Assembly (NCBI GenBank): GCA_020048795.1
Contig: JAIFMA010000022.1
Coordinates: 1-8,898, forward strand
From: Rhodoferax sp.
GTDB lineage: Bacteria > Pseudomonadota > Gammaproteobacteria > Burkholderiales > Burkholderiaceae_C
Direction of reading: 5' to 3'
Length of the DNA: 8,898 nucleotides
Shown: positions 1 through 5,770 of the stretch, piece after piece
Position numbering within the stretch: position 1 is the stretch's first letter
Layout: each line of letters begins with the position of its first letter
Translations under genes and position numbers: made by a program
Notes under the pieces: model-generated
The model's database searches: none
Told to the model about the DNA's origin: nothing
Seen by the model: the letters and a program-made list of their open reading frames with translations, nothing else

Positions 1-23
1 CCCATCAGAGGCAGTTCTCATCA

Positions 24-45
24 ATGAAAGAGCGCTAGACATCTA
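24..45 (-). repeat. Repeat-like fragment at the corA stop codon
   Basis: On the minus strand the corA stop TAG is followed by ATGTC and then TAGCGCTCTTTC, which resembles the ATAGCTGCTAGCGCT half of the same element type seen near 1264 and 4411. The match is looser than between those two, so this is a weak call. Upstream of it, 1-23 shows nothing I can assign. Confidence 0.25.
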
Positions 46-1206
46 ACGGCTGGATCGCGTCAGATAGCGTTTGCGCCAGAATACCAGCACCAACGTCACC
101 GCTACGGTGAGCATGAAGCCAAGCGCCCACCACAGTCCGCGCTGCTGGTGAATCAGCGGCAAAAACTCAAAATTCATGCCGAAAAAGCCAGTCATGAAAT
201 TCAGCGGCAGGAAAATGGCGGTCAGCACCGTCAGGGTGCGCATGATCTCGTTGGTGCGGTGGCTTTGCGCGTTGAAGTGGATCTGCACGGCTGCCTCGAT
301 ATTGCGCTCGAGCTGGTGCACATGGTGCACCACGCGCTCAATGTGCTCAAGCACGTCTCGGCTGCGCACCTGCAGCATGTCGCGTTCATGCTGACTGAAT
401 TGCCCTTCAGATTCGGGCCAGCCTTTCAGGGCTTCGATCCAGTCCTCGATGGCACTGTGCTGGTCTTCGCAGACTTCGTCGAGCTGGTGCAGCGACAGGC
501 GGGCGTTGAGCAAGGTGTTCCAGTTGCCAAAACGCGTCTTGGGGTTGAGCAACTCGGCCTGCCAGTGGTCGAGCTGGTGGCTGAGTTCACGGCGCAATGC
601 CAGAAAACCGTCGACCATGTGGTTGACGATGCGCAGCATCAGGTCGGCCGGGTTGGTGGGCACCCCGCGTGCGCCGGCAGATCGGGCATCGGGCCCGGCA
701 GCGCCCGGGTCAACCCCGTTGTGGTTAGTGCCCGCAGCCAGCAGGCGCAAGGCGTAGCTGTCGCGCGTGGCGCCGTCCTGTGGGTGCACCGTCAGCAACA
801 GCCTGTCCAGCACCACAAAGCCGATCGGGCTGGTGTCAATGCGTCGCAAGATGGGCGGTCCGCCACGCCTGATGGGCGGCTGGGGTGGCGAGTCAGACGA
901 AGCGTCAGTGCCGCCAGCAGTAGCGGCCAGTCGGCGAAACACCAGCAGATCGTATTGGGAGGTGTAGTCATACCGCGATGGCAGTTGTGGGTTGAGCAAG
1001 TCAGCCACATGCAGATCGACCAGTTGCAAGGCGCACAGGCGTTCCAGCACGGCCTGAATCGGCGCCTGCATCTGCGCAAACTCAGCCCGGGTGCAGGCCA
1101 GCCACAGGTAGCCCTGATCCGGCAGGCGCAGCTGCGTCAGCGACTCGGGCGCGCCGGTGGCACTGATTTCGACCACGCTGGTGGCATGAATCAAGAAGAT
1201 ACGCAT
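43..1206 (-). CDS. corA: CorA-family divalent metal ion transporter
   Basis: Predicted inner-membrane channel/transporter of the CorA family, which moves Mg2+ (some members Co2+, Ni2+ or Zn2+) as a pentamer. From ATG 1206 it has 387 residues. The cytoplasmic domain is followed by a long helical region (about 190-320) and two C-terminal membrane segments, about 322-342 and 357-377. The family signature Gly-Met-Asn is at 343-345, at the end of the first segment, followed by a short periplasmic loop. The basic tail (WRKRY) is typical. Two low-complexity stretches, about 94-122 (Ser/Pro/Gly/Arg) and 158-186 (Gly/Ala/Pro), interrupt the cytoplasmic domain and make the protein longer than the usual 310-330 residues. 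An in-frame ATG at 1245 would add 13 residues. Neither start has a clear Shine-Dalgarno; I prefer 1206 because the sequence from MRIF onward reads like the family's N-terminus. It lies 70 bases downstream of hemB on the same strand and could be cotranscribed. Transport substrate and direction (CorA versus ZntB) cannot be decided from sequence. Confidence 0.88.
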   Translation of the reverse strand: MRIFLIHATSVVEISATGAPESLTQLRLPDQGYLWLACTRAEFAQMQAPIQAVLERLCALQLVDLHVADLLNPQLPSRYDYTSQYDLLVFRRLAATAGGTDASSDSPPQPPIRRGGPPILRRIDTSPIGFVVLDRLLLTVHPQDGATRDSYALRLLAAGTNHNGVDPGAAGPDARSAGARGVPTNPADLMLRIVNHMVDGFLALRRELSHQLDHWQAELLNPKTRFGNWNTLLNARLSLHQLDEVCEDQHSAIEDWIEALKGWPESEGQFSQHERDMLQVRSRDVLEHIERVVHHVHQLERNIEAAVQIHFNAQSHRTNEIMRTLTVLTAIFLPLNFMTGFFGMNFEFLPLIHQQRGLWWALGFMLTVAVTLVLVFWRKRYLTRSSR

Positions 1207-1261
1207 CGTTGGGTCTGTCGCCAGGCTTTTACAACAAAAAGGCATTCAGTGCAGGTGGCAT

Positions 1262-1283
1262 ATGCGCTGACAGCTCCTATTTT
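1262..1283 (-). repeat. Repeat-like fragment at the hemB stop codon
   Basis: The segment GCGCTGACAGCT at 1264-1275 on the plus strand matches GCGCTGTCAGCT at 4432-4443 in 11 of 12 bases, and both are followed by an AT-rich run. Read on the minus strand it begins at the hemB stop codon (ATAG...AGCTGTCAGCGC). I interpret it as half of a short palindromic interspersed element of the type I remember from Comamonadaceae genomes. The match between the two sites is seen directly; the family identity is recall. Confidence 0.45.
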
Positions 1284-2290
1284 TGAAGCAATCTGGCGGC
1301 ATCACGGGCAAAATAGGTTAGCACCCCATCGGCACCAGCACGCTTGAAGGCGAGCAGGCTTTCAAGCATCACCGCGTCGTGGTCGAGCCAGCCATTTTGC
1401 GCTGCGGCCAAGAGCATGGCATATTCGCCAGACACTTGGTAGGCAAAAGTGGGAATGCGGAATTCGTCCTTGACGCGGCGCACCACGTCCAGATACGGCA
1501 TGCCGGGCTTGACCATCACCATGTCGGCACCTTCGGCAATGTCCATGGCCACTTCGCGCAGCGCTTCGTCGCTGTTGCCGGGGTCCATCTGATAGACCTT
1601 CTTGTTGCTCTTGCCCAGATTGCCGGCCGAACCGACTGCGTCACGAAACGGACCATAAAACGCACTGGCATATTTGGCGCTATAGGCCATGATGCGGGTG
1701 TGGATAAAGTGCTGGGCCTCAAGCGCGTGGCGGATGGCACCAATGCGCCCGTCCATCATGTCACTCGGGGCCACGATGTCAGCACCGGCACCGGCCTGGG
1801 TGAGTGCCTGCTTGACCAGTATTTCAATCGTGGCATCGTTCATGATGTAGCCGTCTTCTGACGGACGCGGGTCGGGCAGGCCGTCCTGACCGTGGCTGGT
1901 AAAGGGGTCGAGCGCCACATCGCACATGATGCCGAGCTGCGGAAACTCCTTTTTCAGCGCCTGCACCACACGCGGCACCAGACCGTCGGGGTTGAGGGCT
2001 TCGCGGCCGTCTGGCGTTTTGAGCGATGGCTCAATCACCGGAAACAGCGCCATCACCGGAATTCCCAGTTTGACGCAGTCTTCGGCCACAGGCAGCAGCA
2101 AGTCCAGGGACAGGCGTTCGACACCGGGCATCGAAGACACCGCCTGGCGCTGCTGCTTGCCGTCCACCACAAACACCGGGTAGATCAGGTCGCTGGGCGT
2201 GACGGCGTGCTCGCGCACCAGGTTGCGGGTGAAGCTGTCGCGGCGCAGACGGCGTGGGCGACCGAGCGGGTAAGGCGCGTAAGTTGTCAT
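1277..2290 (-). CDS. hemB: Delta-aminolevulinic acid dehydratase (porphobilinogen synthase)
   Basis: Cytosolic enzyme of tetrapyrrole synthesis that condenses two 5-aminolevulinate molecules into porphobilinogen. The 337-residue product has normal family length. Both active-site lysines are visible: Lys206 in SAKYASAFYGP and Lys261, the Schiff-base lysine, in MVMVKPGMPY. The metal loop at about 123-137 reads DVALDPFTSHGQDG, so the three positions that are cysteine in zinc enzymes are Ala126, Asp128 and Asp136. This is the Pseudomonas aeruginosa-like pattern of enzymes that lack the catalytic zinc and use Mg2+, usually an allosteric one. The N-terminal arm (RPRRLRRDSFTRNLVRE) is the expected octamer-forming arm. 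I chose ATG 2290, preceded by a TTGAG purine stretch about 8 bases upstream; an in-frame TTG at 2305 would add five residues and is less likely. Its stop codon (TAG, 1277-1279) sits at the edge of a repeat-like sequence. It is divergent from the HemJ-like gene. Confidence 0.97.
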   Translation of the reverse strand: MTTYAPYPLGRPRRLRRDSFTRNLVREHAVTPSDLIYPVFVVDGKQQRQAVSSMPGVERLSLDLLLPVAEDCVKLGIPVMALFPVIEPSLKTPDGREALNPDGLVPRVVQALKKEFPQLGIMCDVALDPFTSHGQDGLPDPRPSEDGYIMNDATIEILVKQALTQAGAGADIVAPSDMMDGRIGAIRHALEAQHFIHTRIMAYSAKYASAFYGPFRDAVGSAGNLGKSNKKVYQMDPGNSDEALREVAMDIAEGADMVMVKPGMPYLDVVRRVKDEFRIPTFAYQVSGEYAMLLAAAQNGWLDHDAVMLESLLAFKRAGADGVLTYFARDAARLLQK

Positions 2291-2350
2291 GCTGTTTTTT
2301 CTCAATATTTGAAATATTTGCCGGATTTACAAAATAATTGTCGCATTAGC

Positions 2351-2379
2351 TTGAAACAGGCCAGGTTTTTTGGTAAATT
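2351..2379 (+). promoter_or_regulatory. Predicted sigma-70 promoter for the HemJ-like/VanZ/ferredoxin group
   Basis: A -35 box TTGAAA (2351-2356, five of six consensus bases) is followed after exactly 17 bases by TAAATT (2374-2379, four of six), preceded by TG one base upstream (2371-2372), an extended -10 feature. Transcription would begin near 2385-2387 and run toward the HemJ-like gene with a leader of about 80 bases. It reads away from hemB. The evidence is consensus matching only. Confidence 0.45.
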
Positions 2380-2386
2380 ACGCATC

Positions 2387-2478
2387 GGGCAGTTTACTGC
2401 TCCCCGCTTTTCCTCCCTGAGCGGGGCCTTGATGTGTGACAGCAAATAGGCTTACCACCCCAGCCCTTGTGCTGGGGT
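2387..2478 (+). promoter_or_regulatory. Structured leader with three hairpins (possible small RNA)
   Basis: Three stems follow the predicted start site. The first is GCAG (2389-2392) with CTGC (2397-2400) around a TTTA loop. The second is CCCCGCT (2402-2408) with AGCGGGG (2420-2426). The third is ACCCCAGC (2457-2464) with GCTGGGGT (2471-2478), a perfect 8-bp stem with a 6-base loop. The CCCC and GGGG runs of the second and third stems could pair with each other, so alternative folds are possible. The last stem is terminator-like but is followed only by TTAG, not a T tract. The whole could be a leader of the downstream operon or a small RNA of about 95 bases. I do not recognise it as a known riboswitch class. 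Confidence 0.35.
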
Positions 2479-2556
2479 TAGTCACTTCACATCGTTTTTG
2501 TTGCCAGTTGGTTTGCTGGCCTGTTTTATCTGCCGCGCATCTTTGTCAATCTGGCA
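2469..2556 (+). pseudogene. Out-of-frame 5' remnant of the HemJ-like gene
   Basis: In the frame of the downstream gene, 2482-2556 encodes 25 residues (SLHIVFVASWFAGLFYLPR, then IFVNLA) that match the first membrane helix of HemJ/UPF0093 proteins, including the conserved His. No ATG, GTG or TTG start precedes it in frame, because TAG at 2479-2481 closes the frame. A GTG at 2469 lies in a different frame. Inserting one T in the GGGG run (near 2474) and one A near 2480 would restore the expected family start M-L-W-V-K-S-L-H. This is therefore either a real frameshift lesion or a base-calling error in a GC-rich hairpin. Confidence 0.6.
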
Positions 2557-2895
2557 ATGGTGCCGCCAGACTCCAGGGCCGAGCGCGAACGCTTGTTGTT
2601 GATGGCACGCAAACTGCTGCGCTTCATGACCATCATCGCGATTCCCGCGATTGGCCTTGGGGTGTGGCTGTGGGCGGGTTATGGCATTGGCTGGGGGCCG
2701 GGCAATGGCTGGATGCACGCCAAACTGACCGGCGTGGCGGTGGCCATCGGCTATCACCATGCTTGCGGCGTGATGTTGAAGAAATTCGTGCGCGGCGAGC
2801 AGCGGCACAGCCATGTCTGGTACCGCTGGTTCAACGAAGCGCCGGTGATCCTGATGCTGATCATCGTCTGCCTGGTGGTGCTCAAGCCGTTCTGA
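2557..2895 (+). CDS. HemJ/UPF0093 (CopD family) membrane protein, N-terminus disrupted
   Basis: From ATG 2557 the frame encodes 112 residues that lack the family's first helix; intact relatives have about 140. Three membrane segments remain, roughly residues 22-42, 50-70 and 90-112. The family landmarks are the segment HAKLTGV followed by YHHACG in the middle, and the C-terminal RWFNEAPVILMLIIVCLVVLKPF, which is the characteristic HemJ ending (R..NE.P...KPF). HemJ is a protoporphyrinogen IX oxidase that acts in heme synthesis, and the position next to hemB fits that role; databases often name such proteins 'CopD family'. The true start is lost upstream, and ATG 2557 falls inside the end of helix one, so it is unlikely to be a natural start. 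If the lesion is real the product lacks the conserved N-terminal His and is probably inactive. The stop is 7 bases before the VanZ-like start. Confidence 0.7.
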   Translation: MVPPDSRAERERLLLMARKLLRFMTIIAIPAIGLGVWLWAGYGIGWGPGNGWMHAKLTGVAVAIGYHHACGVMLKKFVRGEQRHSHVWYRWFNEAPVILMLIIVCLVVLKPF

Positions 2896-2902
2896 AGCGG
2901 TC

Positions 2903-4003
2903 ATGCCGACGCACCGGACTTCGGCATGGCCCCTGGCGCAGGTTTACTTCTGCCTGATTGTTTATGCCAGCCTGTATCCGTTTGCGCATTGGCGCGACCA
3001 GGGGATAGCACCCTGGTTGTTTCTGACTGCACCACTGCCCAGGTACTGGACCGGCTTTGATGTCGTTGCCAATGTATTGGGCTATATACCGCTGGGTTTT
3101 CTGCTGGCCTTGAGCGCCCTGCGCACCAATCGCGGGCGTTTGGCCTTTGCTTATGCAGTGGGGGTGGCTGCCGGGCTGTCGTTCAGCATGGAGTGCTTGC
3201 AGGTGTATTTGCCAGAGCGCGTGCCCTCCAATCTGGACCTGGCACTCAACCTGGCAGGGGGAATGTTGGGTGCCGTGATGGCCTGGGGTCTGGAGCACCT
3301 GGGCATCTTGCAGCGCTGGGGCCGCTTTCGGGCCAATTGGTTTATCGAGGAGTCCCGTGGCGCTTTGGTACTGCTGGCGCTGTGGCCAGCGGCTTTGCTG
3401 TTTCCGACCGCCGTGCCTTTTGGTTTGGGCCAGGTGATGGAACGGCTGGAACTCGCTGTGGTGGACGCGCTGGCTGACAGCCCGCTGTTGGAGTGGTTGC
3501 CCCTGCGCGAGGTCGAGCTGCAGCCGCTCACACCGGGTGCTGAATGGCTGTGTGTGGTGTTGGGGCTGGTGATTCCGGGATTGTTGGGTTTTTGCGTCAT
3601 CGAACAGCATCTCAAGCGTGTCTGGTTTCTGATGTGGGTCTGCGCTTTGGGCATCGGCGCATCCAGCTTGAGCGCCGCCTTGAGTTTTGGCCCGGAACAC
3701 GTCTGGGCCTGGCTGACAACACCGGTGCAAGTAGCGCTATTGAGTGCGCTGGTGTGCCTGATCGCCATGTTGTGGGCACCCCGGCGCGCAAGTGCCACTC
3801 TGGTGGTGCTGGCCTTGGGCATCGACTTGAGCCTGCTCAACCAGACCGCCACCAGCCCCTATTTTGAGCAGACGCTTTTCATGTGGGAACAGGGTCGATT
3901 CATCCGCTTTCACGGGTTGGTGCAATGGCTGGGCTGGTTATGGCCGTTTGCAGCACTGGTATATGTGCTGAGCCTGGTCTGGCGCAAAGAACCAAATAAC
4001 TAA
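2903..4003 (+). CDS. VanZ-like polytopic membrane protein
   Basis: This 366-residue protein is almost entirely hydrophobic, with about ten predicted membrane segments (near 11-29, 53-73, 81-97, 115-133, 153-170, 214-234, 238-261, 273-292, 297-311 and 339-360). The first 135 residues carry VanZ-family landmarks: NVLGYIPLGF at 58-67, then SMECLQVYLPERVPSNLDLALNLAG in pieces from 95 to 119, with the conserved Glu97, Gln100, Arg106, Asp112 and Asn116. VanZ itself confers low-level teicoplanin resistance in enterococci, but the biochemical role of bacterial VanZ-like proteins is mostly unknown, so no resistance function should be inferred. The roughly 230 residues beyond the VanZ domain add further helices without a motif I recognise. 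The start follows a weak GAAG and comes 7 bases after the HemJ-like stop; its own stop is 10 bases before the ferredoxin gene, suggesting cotranscription. Confidence 0.8.
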   Translation: MPTHRTSAWPLAQVYFCLIVYASLYPFAHWRDQGIAPWLFLTAPLPRYWTGFDVVANVLGYIPLGFLLALSALRTNRGRLAFAYAVGVAAGLSFSMECLQVYLPERVPSNLDLALNLAGGMLGAVMAWGLEHLGILQRWGRFRANWFIEESRGALVLLALWPAALLFPTAVPFGLGQVMERLELAVVDALADSPLLEWLPLREVELQPLTPGAEWLCVVLGLVIPGLLGFCVIEQHLKRVWFLMWVCALGIGASSLSAALSFGPEHVWAWLTTPVQVALLSALVCLIAMLWAPRRASATLVVLALGIDLSLLNQTATSPYFEQTLFMWEQGRFIRFHGLVQWLGWLWPFAALVYVLSLVWRKEPNN

Positions 4004-4013
4004 AATCGCGGCC

Positions 4014-4391
4014 ATGAACCTTTCCACACCCACTCAAACCGCCAGCCCAGAACGTCCGTCTGACGCGGGGTATTACCAGCGGCATATCTTTTTTTGCCTG
4101 AACCAACGGGACAACGGCGACACCTGCTGCGCCCAATTTGATGCCAACGCAGCCTTCGAACGCTGCAAGTCTCAGGTCAAAGCCGCTGGCCTGGCCGGCC
4201 CCGGCCAGGTCCGGGTCAACAAAGCCGGCTGCCTGGACCGCTGCGCTGCCGGCCCGGTGGCCGTGGTGTACCCGGAAGCGGTCTGGTACAGCTATGTGGA
4301 CGGCACCGACATTGACGAAATCGTTGAGTCACACCTGAAAAATGGTCAGGTGGTGCTGCGCCTTGTGACACCCGACCATATGGGAAGGTGA
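4014..4391 (+). CDS. Thioredoxin-like [2Fe-2S] ferredoxin family protein
   Basis: A 125-residue soluble protein with the thioredoxin-like ferredoxin pattern: HIFFCLNQRD with Cys28, then Cys38-Cys39, then AGCLDRC with Cys73 and Cys77. Four of these (28, 38 or 39, 73, 77) would hold a [2Fe-2S] cluster, as in Aquifex/Azotobacter-type Shethna ferredoxins and the NuoE C-terminal domain. After the last cysteine pair the sequence AAGPVAVVYPEAVWYSYVD is the usual strand region of these proteins, and DIDEIVESHLKNGQVV is the closing helix. Residues 1-18 are polar and probably disordered. The role is electron transfer, but no partner can be named from this window. The start ATG 4014 has no clear Shine-Dalgarno; translation may be coupled to the VanZ-like gene 10 bases upstream. 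Cys51 is an extra cysteine outside the pattern. Confidence 0.85.
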   Translation: MNLSTPTQTASPERPSDAGYYQRHIFFCLNQRDNGDTCCAQFDANAAFERCKSQVKAAGLAGPGQVRVNKAGCLDRCAAGPVAVVYPEAVWYSYVDGTDIDEIVESHLKNGQVVLRLVTPDHMGR

Positions 4392-4410
4392 GTTCTTTAA
4401 GGCTTTTCGT

Positions 4411-4455
4411 GCTCCAGCCCTTATTTAACAAGCGCTGTCAGCTATATTTTTTATA
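4411..4455 (+). repeat. Imperfect palindromic interspersed-repeat-like element
   Basis: A short imperfect inverted repeat, AGCCCTT (4416-4422) against AAGCGCT (4430-4436), is followed by GTCAGCTATATTTTTTA. Its right half shares 11 of 12 bases with the site at the end of hemB (GCGCTGACAGCT, 1264-1275). It resembles a small palindromic element (AGCGCTTGT...ACAAGCGCT plus AGCTAT and a T run) that I recall as abundant in Comamonadaceae intergenic regions. It lies 19 bases after the ferredoxin stop and could act as a weak transcript-end structure. Confidence 0.45.
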
Positions 4456-4462
4456 CCATTCG

Positions 4463-4491
4463 CAGGTGTTTGCCCGATCACGGCAAACCTG
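4463..4491 (+). promoter_or_regulatory. Hairpin just upstream of dacC
   Basis: CAGG (4463-4466) plus TTTGCC (4469-4474) pairs with GGCAAA (4482-4487) plus CCTG (4488-4491), giving ten base pairs with a 2-base bulge and the 7-base loop CGATCAC. It ends 10 bases before the dacC ATG, and no Shine-Dalgarno is visible in the remaining 4492-4501. As DNA it could be a protein operator; as RNA it could control ribosome access. Confidence 0.35.
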
Positions 4492-4501
4492 ACAAATTCT
4501 C

Positions 4502-5647
4502 ATGAAAAAACTACTTTTGGTCATGCTGGCCCTGGTTTGCCTGTCAGCCAGCGCACAAGCACCCCAAGCCCCCGAAATTGCGGCGCGCTCTTATTTGCTG
4601 ATGGATGTGACGGCAGATCAAATCCTGACGCAAAAAGACATCGACACCCCAGTGGAGCCAGCATCACTGACCAAGCTGATGACCGCGTACCTGGTGTTTG
4701 ATGCCCTGCGCAACAAAAAGATTGATCTCAAGCAGACATTTCCGGTGAGTGAGCGTGCCTGGAAGATGCCGGGCTCACGCATGTTCATCGATCCCAAGAT
4801 GATGGTGCCAGCCGAAGACCTGATCAAAGGCATGATCGTGCAAAGTGGCAACGATGCCACGGTGGCGCTGGCCGAGGGGGTGGGCGGCAGCGTCGAGCGT
4901 TTTGTCCAGTTGATGAATGACCAGGCCAAGGTGCTGGGCATGAAATCCACCGGCTACAAAAATCCCGAAGGTCTTACCGAGCCAGGCCACACCACCACTG
5001 CGCGTGATCTCAGCGTGCTGGCCACGCGCCTGATGCGCGACTTTCCAGACTATGTGGCCTATTACGCCCTCAAGAAATATCGCTACCCGGGCACCCCGCC
5101 GACCAATGACAGCAATCGCAACTTGTTGCTGTTCCGCGACCCGACGGTCGATGGCCTGAAAACCGGGCATACCGATGCCGCCGGCTACTGCCTGATCGCC
5201 ACCGCGCACCGGGATGTGTCGGGTGTGGGTAACCGCCGCCTTTTGTCGGTGGTGCTGGGAGCGGCCAGCGAGAACATCCGGGCCAATGAATCACAAAAGC
5301 TGCTCAATTGGGGTTACACAGCCTTCGAAGCGGTCAAGCTGTTTGATGCGAATCAGGCCGTGGTTTCGCCTGCCGTCTGGAAAGGCAAGGCCTCAAACGT
5401 GGCCCTCGGTCAAGGCCGAGCCATTGTGGTGGCCGTGCCGGCAGGCACCGGTGCCAAGCTGAGCACCGAGGTGGTTCGCACGGAGCCGCTGCTGGCACCA
5501 ATTGCCAAAGGCCAGCAGGTGGGCGTGCTCAAGATCAGCGGTGCCGGGCAACTGGTTGCGGAAGTGCCGTTGCTGGCGCTGCAAGCCGTGGAGCAGGCCG
5601 GCGTGCTGGGCCGGGCATGGGATGCCTTGCGCTTATGGATCAAATAG
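4502..5647 (+). CDS. dacC: D-alanyl-D-alanine carboxypeptidase (PBP5/6 type)
   Basis: Low-molecular-mass penicillin-binding protein that removes the terminal D-Ala from peptidoglycan pentapeptides in the periplasm. The 381-residue product starts with a clear signal peptide (MKKLLLVMLALVCLSASAQA, cleavage probably after residue 20). All three active-site motifs of peptidase family S11 are present: Ser55-Leu-Thr-Lys58 (nucleophile and general base), Ser115-Gly-Asn117 and Lys220-Thr-Gly222. The catalytic domain ends near 270, followed by a beta-rich PBP5 C-terminal domain (about 280-360) and a final amphipathic helix (AWDALRLWIK) that would anchor the protein to the outer face of the inner membrane. 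Length is normal. The ATG lacks a visible Shine-Dalgarno but the signal peptide fixes the start. The symbol dacC follows common usage for this type; dacA would be equally defensible. The stop TAG lies within a repeat-like sequence and the str-operon promoter starts two bases later. Confidence 0.94.
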   Translation: MKKLLLVMLALVCLSASAQAPQAPEIAARSYLLMDVTADQILTQKDIDTPVEPASLTKLMTAYLVFDALRNKKIDLKQTFPVSERAWKMPGSRMFIDPKMMVPAEDLIKGMIVQSGNDATVALAEGVGGSVERFVQLMNDQAKVLGMKSTGYKNPEGLTEPGHTTTARDLSVLATRLMRDFPDYVAYYALKKYRYPGTPPTNDSNRNLLLFRDPTVDGLKTGHTDAAGYCLIATAHRDVSGVGNRRLLSVVLGAASENIRANESQKLLNWGYTAFEAVKLFDANQAVVSPAVWKGKASNVALGQGRAIVVAVPAGTGAKLSTEVVRTEPLLAPIAKGQQVGVLKISGAGQLVAEVPLLALQAVEQAGVLGRAWDALRLWIK

Positions 5648-5648
5648 C

Positions 5649-5677
5649 TTGCAGCCAAAGTACTGACCTGATATAGT
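5649..5677 (+). promoter_or_regulatory. Predicted extended -10 promoter of the str operon
   Basis: TATAGT (5672-5677, five of six consensus bases) is preceded by TG at 5669-5670, the extended -10 motif. A TTGCAG -35 box (5649-5654) lies exactly 17 bases upstream. Predicted start of transcription is about 5683-5685. The -35 box begins two bases after the dacC stop, so no terminator separates the genes and some readthrough from dacC is possible. Confidence 0.65.
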
Positions 5678-5683
5678 CGAGAG

Positions 5684-5704
5684 CTTTTCGGAAATTCCGA
5701 AGGG
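5684..5704 (+). promoter_or_regulatory. Stem-loop at the predicted 5' end of the rpsL mRNA
   Basis: The palindrome TTCGGAA-A-TTCCGAA (5687-5701) extends outward by two U-G wobbles and one C-G pair to 5684 and 5704. It coincides with the predicted transcription start, so the mRNA would begin in a hairpin, a configuration that protects some bacterial messages from 5'-end decay. It is followed by a T-rich unstructured leader to the Shine-Dalgarno. A terminator role is unlikely because it precedes the gene and lacks a clean T tract. Confidence 0.45.
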
Positions 5705-5759
5705 TTTCACGTTTTCGTTATTTTCATGTTTTTTAAGCGTTTAGGGACGTTTAGTCATT

Positions 5760-5765
5760 AGGAGG
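5760..5765 (+). promoter_or_regulatory. Strong Shine-Dalgarno of rpsL
   Basis: AGGAGG sits five bases before the GTG start at 5771. This near-perfect match supports GTG as the real initiation codon. Confidence 0.85.
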
Positions 5766-5770
5766 CTCAG

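Noticed and set aside
148..1347. Long open frame (399 codons) on the plus strand opposite corA
   Set aside because: It is antisense to a clear CorA-family gene, its composition (Gln, His, Val and Arg-rich) is what the reverse frame of a GC-biased gene gives, and no protein family is recognisable.
2457..2482. Intrinsic terminator at the ACCCCAGC/GCTGGGGT hairpin
   Set aside because: The stem is strong but is followed by TTAGTCAC rather than a T tract on the plus strand, and there is none on the minus strand either.
2436..2957. 173-codon plus-strand frame starting at ATG 2436
   Set aside because: It runs out of frame through the HemJ-like gene and its translation shows no family features. Its only interest is that its early part lies in the frame of the GTG at 2469.
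2882..3730. 282-codon open frame on the minus strand opposite the VanZ-like gene
   Set aside because: The product is Gln/His/Pro-rich without domains, while the plus strand encodes a coherent polytopic membrane protein; it is a shadow frame.
2903..4003. Glycopeptide resistance gene
   Set aside because: VanZ-like domains are widespread in bacteria without van clusters, and no vanHAX or vanRS genes are present here.
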